From: Tetraselmis striata
Taxonomy: Eukaryota > Chlorophyta > Chlorodendrophyceae > Chlorodendrales > Chlorodendraceae
Length of the DNA: 64,000 nucleotides
Direction of reading: 5' to 3'
Assembly: GCA_006384855.1 (NCBI GenBank)
Contig: VCJN01003311.1
Location: 1 to 64,000, forward strand
Shown here: piece by piece, positions 56,401 through 64,000 of the stretch
Layout: each line of letters begins with the position of its first letter
How positions within the stretch are numbered: the stretch's first letter is position 1
Made by a program: the position numbers and the translations under genes
Notes under the pieces: model-generated
What the model was told of the DNA's origin: nothing
Databases searched by the model: none
What the model saw: only the letters and a program-made list of their open reading frames with translations

Positions 56401-59400
56401 GTGCCGAACATGCCGCGCTGACAGCCCCCAACCCCCGGCAGACCCTGGTCGCGGATCTGCGCCTACGCGACACCTTTGGGAACACCGTTGGCGAGGGCAG
56501 TCCTGCGCTGGCGGTGCGCGGGTCGCCGGGCAGCGGCAGCCAGGTGACGATGGCCATTTTCCACCCCCCAACGCTCAAAAGCGCAGCGGCGCCCCCGTCA
56601 GAGCCACGCCTACACCACCAGCCCACACCCACTGCCCCTTGTTGCCACTGGTATCCGACTGTCTCTTATACAAAGATCAAGGACCTTGACCTAGCGAATG
56701 GCGTCGCATGTCTACAGATCCCGACGCACCTATGAGCACTCCGCATAGTATAAGTCTTGACAATTTGGGCTGCATGCAACCAATGAAAACATTCTCTACG
56801 ATTACGCCATACATTTCGTCTACATTTGACCTCTGGCAGGCTTGTTAAGGCCAGGTTCTCATTTGCGATCTTCTTCGCACCGCATCGCCACTGCCCGTAC
56901 ATGCAAAGCGGCAGCCACGGCCTCATCCACCACATGGAGCGGCGTGTTCCTCACCCCCCCCCCCCTCGGTTCCCACCCGGATGCGCACAGGCTCTGCCGC
57001 CTCCCAGCACCTTGGTCTTTGACCCCGCAACCAGCGGCTTCACGGCAAGCTGGACGCCCACACTGGCTGGCGAGTTTCTGCTGGTGGCCACCTTGCCGCT
57101 GCTCCCCCAGGTGTGGCTGGCCCCGCCGTGCCTTAGCATTCCTCAGTATGCATACCGTAGCCACGCTTTGGATTTGCGGTACATTACCGTCCACCCCCTC
57201 CCCGTTCTCCGCCCGGCTAAAACAGAAAATCTGCATTTGTCTTGAAACACATCAGAATACAACACGAATGTTGTATTGAGTCCATCATTTCTGGACCACA
57301 GATCCAATCAAATAGTACGGTTTGCATTATCCTTTATTGTCTGATATTGTCCATTATGGTCCACTGTTAATCTTCCGACATCCTGCTGATTGCATTGTTA
57401 TCACGGGCCCAAATACGGGCAAAAGAATGCGGGCCGTAACTATGGGAACGATGCATCTATAAGGAGCCCTTACTAGGAGCCTCCACTGCGATAATGGAAC
57501 CTAAAACAAGAAGATTTGCTATACAGTTTCGTCTACATTTGACCACTGTTAAGCAGGGCGGGCCCTTATTCACAGTATACCCGGCGCCCGTACCGAGCAG
57601 CCCAATGAGAGTGCTCAACCGCCCACTGGGTGGCCTCCCCCCCACACGCATGCTCCTGCTGACCGCTGTGCTGTGGGTGCCAGGCAAACTGGACCGCATC
57701 GGTAGTGGTGCTGGCGGGCCCGGCCAGCGCAGAGGCGTCGCAACTGGACGCCGCCCTCACGGCCAGCAGCACCGTCGCCAGCGAACCAGCGGTGAGTCCC
57801 CCCCCCCCCCCCCCCCCCCGGCCCCTTGCTCCACCGACCATGCTGCAACCACAAGCATCTGACCATCCGATGGGCTTCACAATCGGTGGACGTTCGCCTA
57901 CCGCATCCGCACGTCCGTTGTCTTGCCCCAAAACTCTAAAACCCCCAAAACCTTCTGAAACCTATCCCAGGGAACGCAAACCCGTCCTACCTGTCAGAGG
58001 TCAAATGTTGACAAAATCATAGCGGAACCGTACCGAATTTTCTCATTTATTGCATGCAAGCCCATTTTGATAAGGCTTATAGTATTGTTCAAGTGGTTTT
58101 ACATAGGTGCGTAGGCAAGGACAGGCCATTTGTCCCCCCCCCCCCCCCCCCCTGCATGATCAGCCTGTTTGGCGCCGACGTGACGTGTCGGAGCTAAGGC
58201 ACCGCTGCTCGCCGCAGCCGGTGGTGGTGTTGCTGCGGGACATCTACGGCAACCCGGCCACGAGCCTGGACGGCTTGCAGCTGGATGTGGAAGTCGACGG
58301 GTGACCCCCCTCCCTCCCCCCCACTTTGCACCCCCTCCCTGCCTTCTTCATGTCACTCGCGGTTGATATGCCTCAGCGATCAGGGCCACAAGTGCATTGA
58401 GGCGTGCAGAGGCTCAACCCCCCTCCCCTCCTTGTCCCGCCCCGCCCCTCTTGGCCGCCTTTTTGTGCTATCGGTGGAATCCCCCAAATCAGGTCCATGC
58501 TCGGGGGCGACATGCTGGCGTGGGCAGAGATGCCAGAGGGGGGCGACGGCGCCTGGCAGCTGACCCTCAACCTGACGACAGCCTCCCCAGGCGCGGAGGT
58601 ATCGGTGCAGCTCAACGGCACGGCGGTTCTGGGCGGCAACTACACGTGCGCCTACCCCCCCCCCCCCCCCCCCTCTTTTCACAGGCATCGCCTGACTGTT
58701 GGCAGTGGCAGCGGCATGCGCTCTGCCCAGCACTACACCCCTTTGCGTGTGCATGGCTGACGGGTTTAAACCCTAAACGCTTCAACCATAAAACCCTACA
58801 ATCCGTGCCATAAACCCTAAACCCCGGCTCATACCTTCTCCGATTCCCCTGCGACCTGCGATGTGTCGATCCTGAGCAAATAGAAGAGAGTGATCGGAGT
58901 CCGGGCCTCACTTTCCTTTGCCTTTCCGTGCATTCTCCCTGGTGCAGGCTGCCCGTGCTGCCAGGAGCCTTCTCTGTGGCGCAGTCGGTGGTGAGCGCCC
59001 CCGGCGTGGTGCGGGCGGGGGATCCCCTTCAGGTGAGCCGGGCGCACGCGTGCGTACACACGCAGCCCCCCCCCCCCCCCCCCCCCCCACAACACACATT
59101 TGCGAGCCGCCGACCAATTGGCTGGCTACGGGCGCTGTCGCATCTATAAGAACCATTTAAATAAGACTCAAATTTGCCTTGCCTTTGTCCACATTTGACC
59201 TCTGACGGGCAGGGCGGCGTATTATTACGCTGTGTTCTTATAACCGCGTTGGCACCCGCCGTATCATCGCGGCATGAGGGTACCAGATGCCGTTGGCTGC
59301 CCGTCTGCTTCTGTGCCCTAGCACCAGGACGCTGCTTTTCACGCAAGACATACACCACCCGCCTGACCGCGGCGCCCTCCCTTGTCCGGCCGGGGGGTCC

Positions 59401-62400
59401 CCCTCAGATTGCCATCTACCCGCGCGACGCCTTTGGCAACTCCATCCCGGAGCTCCTTGCCGGCAGCGGCACCCTCAGCGTGGAGTTTCAGCAGCGCTCC
59501 GTGTTGCTACCCGGCAGCGATTGGATCTCCGCCGGCAGTGCGCCCGCGCGGCAGGCCGAGGTTGGCGGGCCGTACACCGCGGAGCTGGCCTTTTACTCCG
59601 CGCAGGCGGAGATGCGCGCGGCGGTGGTGTACCGCGGAGCCACGGCGGGCGGCTCCGACGCGGAGCTGCCACTCTACCTTCCTGGCGGCGCCATCCAGTT
59701 CGAGGTGGTTGCCAGTCTGGAGGCTCTGCCCGGCATGGCGGTCGTTGCGCTTCTTCCTAGCAACATCACCGCAGGCGCGGCCCCTTGATGCCCCCATGAG
59801 GCGGGCCAAATGCGCTCCTTGCATATAGCGGCTGCCCGCCTGCAGCTGACTGACGCGAGGTATGTGCGCGCACGTGCGCCCCCATCAGGCGACAACGCGA
59901 CAGTGGCGGTGTACTCTCGCGACGCCTACGGCAACCCGACGCCGCTGCCCGCGGGCGAGACCTTTGAGGTCGCGCTTGTGCCTCTCACTGAAGGAGCTCT
60001 GGACGCTGGCGACAGTGGGTTGACGTGGACGCAGGCGGTACGCGACGAGGGCTTGCCCCTGGTCGGCAACAGCCTGACGGCGCAGGGCTACTCGGTCGTT
60101 CGCCAGGTGCGCCCCGCGGCAGTTGTATTGGCGATGGGAGGTGCAACATTAGCTGGCCAGGGATAAAGGCTGAGCGGTCATGCATAAGTGTACGAGCATG
60201 AGTATCGATGTCGGCGCACCTATATAATAACCATTATCATGAGACTCAAATTCAAGTCACTGAGTTCTCAGCCGATCTCCGACTGCGTCTGGCAGGTGAC
60301 GCTGGCGGGCAGCTACCAGGTGCTGGTGCGGCTTCAAAACGCCACCGGCGCCTTCACTCCGATTGTCGGTGAGACTCTCGCTCCGGTTGGTTCTTCGGCC
60401 GCTCCGTGCGAGTGGGACCCGCTCACCCTGTCTGACCTCCGCGCCGCCCGCTTCCCTCCCAGCCCCGGGCGACACGCCCCGCATCGTGCAGGTGCAGGCT
60501 GCCGCGGCGTCCGCGATCAGCACCGTCACGCTCACCTCTCCCCCCCAGATCACGGCAGGCGACTCCCTAAAATTGTCCGTCCAAGCGGTGGACCAATACA
60601 GCAACCAGGTGAGGGCGGCGGGGCCTCATCAGAGGACGCTATACCTGGGGTGTCGGCGGCGACCTCGACCCTATAGGGAGGGGGGGGGGAGCGAGCAGTT
60701 GATAACGAGTTTCTGACCGAGCGTGGTTATTAACTGGCGACGTAGTGGACGTCGACGGGACTCCATCCTGTCACTACAGACGGTGGTTTTGTGTGTTTTA
60801 AGGCGGGTTTTACTCCACTGCCTCATGGACAGTTGGGCTTTGTCGCCTGAGTCGCCACATTGCGGGCAATTTGGGGGAAAGTATCGACCGGTTGTAACCC
60901 CTGACAAACCAAATTGGGGCCTCCGGGGCAACAACTAGTTGCTGGCACTGAAGGAGCGGGCAGTGCACGAGGGGGGGGGGGGGGGGGGGGTCTACGCTTC
61001 AGCTGCCCCGCGCCATGTTCGCAGGTGCCCACCGGCGGGGCCTCCTTCCAGGCGGCGCTGCTCTACAATGGCAACCCTGCTGAGCCTGCAACAACAGTGC
61101 AGCTGCTGGACGCGCAGGATGGGCAGTACCGCCTGACGTTGCAGCTCACGCGCGCGGGCAGCGTGACCGTCACGGTCCTGCTGGACGGCGCCGCGGTGCA
61201 GAGTGAGCCCCCGGCCGCCCCAGCTCGCCATCCTCCCTCGCCTTCCCATCCCTGGTCGATGCTGCCTCCCCAGCCGCCATTCAAAGGCGGCCAAGTCGGC
61301 AAGACATGACAATGGGGCGCCTGCTAATTGTTGCGGTATCGGCGCAAAACCTCCGTCTCATGCGTCCTCACACCCAAGCTGGGGTCCCAGCGTTCAGACA
61401 TCGGAGCTCTGAGCTCACTAATTATTGTCCCTCCCTCCCCGGCTGTGCTGTCTGTTGGACTGCCAGGCATGCCGCTCCTGGTGACCGTCACACCAGGCAA
61501 CTTGTCATTGGCGGAGAGCGAGCTTTCCGGCTCTCTTCTGGCGCTCGGCGGGCTCACCGCGGGCGAGGCGGTGGAAGCCATGTTCACACCCCTCGATGAG
61601 TTCCGCAACAGCGCACCCGGTGCGTACCCCTCCTCCCTTCCCCCCGGGGGGCGGGGGGCGGGGGGGGGGGGGGGGGGGGTGGGTTTGCTGGTGTTGACTG
61701 ACACCATCCGCAATCTCGAGTGCCATGGGACTAAGCCCCCACTCCCCCCGCCCCCCTCTTCCCCGGGCCTCCCCCGGCCCTCTTTCACGGCCCTCCCTGC
61801 AGAAGGTCTGGAATTTTCGCTATGCATAATTTCCGGCGAGTCCAATCCCATCATGTCAGCAGGCAAGGATAACCCCCCCCCCCCCCCCCCCCCCCATACC
61901 ATTACCACCATCCACCTCCAGCTGGCACTGAATCCCCTGTTAAATGCCTACATCACTCCACCTGCTAGCCATTGACGCTGCTCTACCCTGCAGAGGAGTT
62001 GCTCGCCGTGCCAGAGCGCCTATGCGTCGAGATGCTGCCCCAAGGCGGCGGCCTCCCTCTTGCCTCAGGTGAGCGCGCGTGCTCAACCTCATTACCTCCT
62101 TCCACGCTCCGAGATGCAACGCCCAATGGCGGATCTGACTTGACTTAATCAGCCCGGCTTCGTTAATTGATGATTATGTTAATTGCGTTAATGAAGTTTT
62201 TGACCTGAAAAGGGTAACTTATGCGAAGCACATTGACATCACCTCACTGCCTGTGCCGCAGGCCCGATCAACATGACCTTGGCGGGGAGCTTCTACCTGC
62301 TGGTGGTGGATGATACCATGGCGCCAGCCAGCGCACCGCAATCAGCCGAGGTGCTACCTGGCCCGCCGAGTCGGTCCCATGCTCTGCTGCGTACCGCCGC

Positions 62401-64000
62401 TGGCGGGTCCGAGCCGCTGCAGGCCGAGTACGCGGTCGAGGCCGGCTCGCCGCTGCAGCTGCTGGTCGGGATGCGCGACCGCTACGGCAACACTGTGCCG
62501 CTCGCGACAGCGCTGGTGAGTGTGGCCCGAGCCACAAGCTCTACAACACGTGACCTGTTTCCTGGTGTCGAGGCCCGATTGCACAGGAAAGTTCTGAATC
62601 ATTTCTTCATTTTAGTGTTTGTCTCTTCATTCGCTGGGGCGGGGGGGGGGGGGGGGGGGTGAGGGGCAAAAACGTTATTTATCCGCAAACTGTCTGTGTT
62701 TGCATGGTATGTTATTAATGGTAATAGGAGGAGGACAATAGCCCACTGTGCCGCCGTGACATACGCCCACGGCATGCCACTCGCCTCCCCATTGACAGCA
62801 TACGCGTGACGCAGGGCGATGTCACACTTTATGCATGGAGCAAAGATGCATTGATATGGCCGCCTGCAGAGAACTTTGATATTTCTTGCGCAGTAGCCAG
62901 ATTAGGGAAGTCGCACATGCCCGCTCTCCCGGAGCATGACCGCGGCCACGCATCCGCCCGCATGACAAACCCGCCATCATGGACTGCCGCCGTACGTCGC
63001 AGTGGCCCGGTGGTAACCCCCCGGATCGTAGCGGCTCACTCTTGGCTTCGCCCGCCCGCGCAGGAGGGGACTCCGCCTGTTGCCACGGTCGCTGAAGCCG
63101 GCAGCGTGTTGGCGGCAGCACAGCGCAGGCGGTTGCACACCGTACTGCCTCGACCCCCTCCGCCCCCCCCCCCCCCCCTTTCGCACTCCCCCAGCCCTTC
63201 TTCGCAAACTGTGCTGATATTCGGATGAGCAACCTTACGCGGCTTGTTACTGCGGACGCCAAGCGCGCTGAGCGATTGGCATGTGTGCCGGCCGTGGCAG
63301 ACTGGTGGCAGTGTCGAGGCCGCGGTGGTGGAGGGAGAGGGCGGTCCCTGGCTGTCTCTCACACTGCAGCTCACCTCCGCCGGCACCTACTCCGTGTCTG
63401 TCGAGAAACTTGCGCTGCTGGAAGGTCTGCCCCCCCCCCCCTCCCCCCCCCCTCCAGCCGCCCCTACTAGAGCGCCGCATCACCGACACATCCCCGGCGC
63501 TTCCCAGCTCAAGAGGGCCAGTCTCGGAGATTGTGTCCAATCCCGCGCTCGCTTGCCGTCCCTGCAGGTTGGGAGCCTCTGCTGCTCGCCGTGGTGCACC
63601 CTGCCGCCCTGGACACCGCCTCCACGCACGTGGACGGCTCGTTGCACACTGACGTGCTGCCGCCCTTCGCCGCACTGACAGCACTGGTGCGACCGGGCCC
63701 TTGTGCGTGCTTCATGTTGCCGCTATACCCACAGCCGCGTAGCGCCGGGAGGGCGGGGGTGATGGTATGCTGGCCGCCAACGTGTCTGCTGCTCTCGCTG
63801 CAGGCTGGCGGCGGCCCCGTGGAGGTGCAGCTACAGCTGCGGGACGTCTTTGGCAACCCCATTGCCAGCGACATGGCCTCCCTACGTGTGCGTGTGACAT
63901 CAGAGGTGCGCTTGACTGTGGTGCTTGACTTTGTTGCGTGCGGGAGCGCGAGAGGGGCGATGTCTCGGATATGCAGCGCCTAACCTCCGCGCGCTGTCGT
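38315..64000 (+). CDS. Giant secreted laminin B / filamin-repeat protein, 3' incomplete
   Basis: A long multi-exon gene, at least 45 exons, running off the right edge. A signal peptide exon is followed by a laminin B (laminin IV) domain and then a long chain of filamin/Ig-like repeats. About 16 repeats show the hallmark D-x-x-G-N motif (for example RDAYGN at 45485, RDIYGN at 58236, RDVFGN at 63840), and LPGSPF-type strand ends occur (53300, 56250). The architecture predicts an extracellular or cell-surface protein; whether it ends in a transmembrane segment is outside the window. Filamin-type repeats are known in secreted plant gamete proteins (GEX2), and laminin B domains in matrix proteins; I know of no named protein combining them. 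All exons are on one strand with conserved phase where checked, so one gene is likely, though two adjacent genes cannot be excluded. Confidence 0.8.
39432..41106 (+). other. Exons encoding the laminin B (laminin IV) domain
   Basis: Exons 39432-39546, 39846-40106, 40303-40411, 40610 to about 40741 or 40772, and 40897-41106. Matching family features in order: FATDDEGW at the start, IPQWSPS then GYIWG, an N-terminal strand FWVFNS, AYGGYLSFDV, the LTGGG turn, WTTVYVWLHKD, an ATEEGVRKIL helix followed by IRITITGDLL, and the closing GLDNIRVW. These correspond to the conserved landmarks of Laminin_B: EGW, YGG-L-FDL, W-x-VPL, AT-x(2)-F-x-x-L-x-x-L-x-I-RGEY and LDNV. The fourth exon's donor is uncertain. 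This domain is normally a beta-sandwich of extracellular matrix proteins. Confidence 0.8.
41482..43321 (+). other. Filamin-like repeats, first block
   Basis: Exons 41482-41649, 41851-41951, 42082-42133, 42334-42511, 42788-42905, 43000-43061 and about 43206-43321. The first carries DGTYALSAPWELQLGTFTVE and ends DPIAPF, a typical filamin-repeat C-terminus. KDVFGNTI in exon 42788-42905 is the first canonical D-x-x-G-N. Exon phases agree up to 43061; the next junction is unresolved. A C run precedes exon 42788. Confidence 0.75.
43322..44293. other. Long intron with GC-rich inserted segment
   Basis: An AT-rich start (ATATATGATAATTATATATG near 43452) gives way to a GC-rich 700-bp stretch with a 221-codon chance frame (43588-44253) and GAGCTCGAGCTCG. 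Nothing in it fits filamin repeats. It may be an insertion. Confidence 0.4.
44294..45996 (+). other. Filamin-like repeats, second block with the largest exon
   Basis: Exons 44294 to about 44530, 44585-44701 (LQDTFGN), 44791-44982 (TTAGPYALVW) and 45099-45996. The last is 898 bp and encodes three motifs (QDMYGN, RDAYGN, VDEHGN) and an AALPGSPW strand end. Junction phases 44701/44791 and 44982/45099 are consistent (both phase 1). Confidence 0.85.
45997..46581. other. Intron with AT-rich repeat-like sequence
   Basis: 585 bp between two well-defined splice sites. It contains GTACATGTACTCGTAGCG-type strings similar to those in the 11.6-12.2 kb repeats. No coding sequence. Confidence 0.5.
46582..48685 (+). 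other. Filamin-like repeats, third block
   Basis: Exons 46582-46845 (LDPFGN), 46944-47296 (VRDAWGN), 47613-47735, 47847-48117 (SDAFGN) and 48605-48685 (TAGSYHWTLW). The first ends at CAG followed by GCAACCCC, so its intron is probably GC-AG. The intron after 47296 starts GTGCGCA and runs directly into 22 C. Confidence 0.8.
48215..48540. repeat. Intronic dispersed repeat, family 2, copy 1
   Basis: It shares blocks in the same order with 60696-60952: CAACTGGCGAC/TTAACTGGCGAC, GACTC-ATC-TGTCACTACA, GTGGTTTTG-GTGTT, AAGGC-CGTTTTACTCC, CGCC-AAGTCGCCA, GACAAACCAAATTGG and CAACTAGTTGC. A G run of about 20 interrupts this copy. Confidence 0.75.
49195..49800. repeat. AT-rich intronic repeat, family 1, copy 1
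   Basis: It is matched by 51090-51700 and 53535-53940 through shared strings (GGAAATTCGGCAATT-like start, ATTGCGAAT, GCACTAA, AATGGCGTTAAT, and a right end GTCTTGACAGTC, CGCTAGAAGGG-GGCA, GGCCAGGCA-CGCCGTTTAAA). Much more AT-rich than the exons. No ORF. Confidence 0.8.
51090..51700. repeat. AT-rich intronic repeat, family 1, copy 2
   Basis: Second copy; left and right ends match copy 1 while the middle is diverged. The right end GGCCAGGCATCGCCGTTTAA differs by one base from copy 1. Confidence 0.8.
53535..53940. repeat. AT-rich intronic repeat, family 1, copy 3 (right end missing)
   Basis: It matches copies 1 and 2 on the left and in the middle (TGGAAGTTTGGCAATTAG, GAATGCG-AC-ATGCACAAC, AATGGCGTTAAT) but lacks the shared right end. 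Confidence 0.75.
54268..55160. other. Intron with C run and MITE relic
   Basis: It starts GTGAGCG followed by a C run (54275-54302). 54860-54955 resembles the 28.8-kb MITE (TGTTGATCTCCTAG, CTGCTTTATTTAGCGGTCAA). No exon recognised. Confidence 0.55.
55164..57108 (+). other. Filamin-like repeats, fifth block
   Basis: Exons near 55164-55390 (SGLYTVDIPPGLAGSLSLTV), 55495-55690 (ARDRFGN), 56194-56343 (MGDHLPGSPFTLTA), 56443-56540 (LRDTFGN) and 56990-57108 (TSGFTASWTPTLAGEFLLVA). The intron after 56343 starts GTGCGCCCC and leads into a C run. Confidence 0.75.
55880..56025. repeat. Intronic (TATG)n/(CATA)n microsatellite
   Basis: A 140-bp run of TATG, CATA and TATA units, with near-palindromic ATATGTATACCACATATAT, lies inside the intron between the exons ending near 55690 and starting at 56194. 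Confidence 0.9.
57109..57699. other. Intron with family-3 repeat
   Basis: Shared strings GCATCTATAA, TCGTCTACATTTGACC and a following GCAGGGCGG recur at about 56690-56850, 57440-57570 and 59125-59220, and weakly at 60210-60255. No coding sequence. Confidence 0.6.
57700..60609 (+). other. Filamin-like repeats, sixth block
   Basis: Exons near 57700-57791, 58219-58302 (LRDIYGN), 58492-58645 (GAWQLTLNLTTASPGAEVSV), 58948-59031, 59399-59750 (PRDAFGN), 59888-60105 (SRDAYGN), 60296-60370 (TLAGSYQVLVRLQNATGAF) and 60465-60609 (VDQYSN, variant). C runs lie 7-10 nt after the donors at 57792 and 58646. Confidence 0.78.
60696..60952. repeat. Intronic dispersed repeat, family 2, copy 2
   Basis: Diverged partner of 48215-48540, in the same orientation relative to the gene, between the exon ending near 60609 and the one starting at 61025. 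It is followed by a G run (60970-60990). Confidence 0.75.
61025..64000 (+). other. Filamin-like repeats, seventh block, runs off the window
   Basis: Exons near 61025-61201 (DGQYRLTLQLTRAGSVTVTV), 61440-61620 (LDEFRN variant), 61994-62068, 62262-62514 (MRDRYGN), 63288-63424 (LTSAGTYSVSVEKL), 63569-63690 and 63804-63906 (LRDVFGN). Coding continues past the end of the window. C/G runs at about 61656, 61872, 62641, 63164 and 63430 are all intronic. Confidence 0.75.

Overview
This window looks like one end of a chromosome from a GC-rich, intron-rich eukaryote, most likely a chlorophyte green alga. The evidence is: degenerate CCCAAA/CCCTAAA (plant-type TTTAGGG-like) arrays at the left edge; introns with GTGCG or GTGAG donors and GCAG acceptors; a copia element whose primer-binding site fits the anticodon arm of plant/animal initiator tRNA-Met; and DIRS/PAT-type tyrosine-recombinase retrotransposons. 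The lineage is an inference; I see no rRNA or tRNA gene to confirm it.

Layout. 1-500 is a degenerate subtelomeric array. 1381-5911 (minus) is a 12-exon NEMF/Rqc2 ribosome-quality-control gene whose last domain is missing on the telomere side. 6.6-38 kb is an accessory region made mostly of mobile and repetitive DNA: a compound fold-back, a decayed DIRS element (about 7-10 kb), dispersed and tandem repeats, a TIR element enclosing a 100-bp palindrome, a putative Tudor-like gene running into a 30-bp GC minisatellite, a 370-bp palindromic satellite, a gutted Ty1/copia element with intact LTRs and target duplication, a MITE, and a second, longer DIRS/PAT element (30.4-37.0 kb) that has itself been hit by a small LTR element with a 5-bp target duplication.

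38,315 to the right edge (plus) is a single giant split gene that runs off the window. It begins with a signal peptide, continues with a laminin B (laminin IV) domain and then a long series of filamin/Ig-like repeats carrying about 16 D-x-x-G-N motifs. It is predicted to be a large secreted or cell-surface protein. Its introns carry several families of diverged repeats, telomere-like motifs and many homopolymer tracts.

A theme that crosses all regions is the abundance of 10-45 nt poly-C/poly-G tracts (more than 40). In the two well-resolved genes they sit preferentially with C on the sense strand, and many start within 5-20 nt of the 5' splice site. Similar tracts interrupt transposon coding sequence. 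I regard this intron architecture and the laminin-filamin gene as the two things most worth following up.
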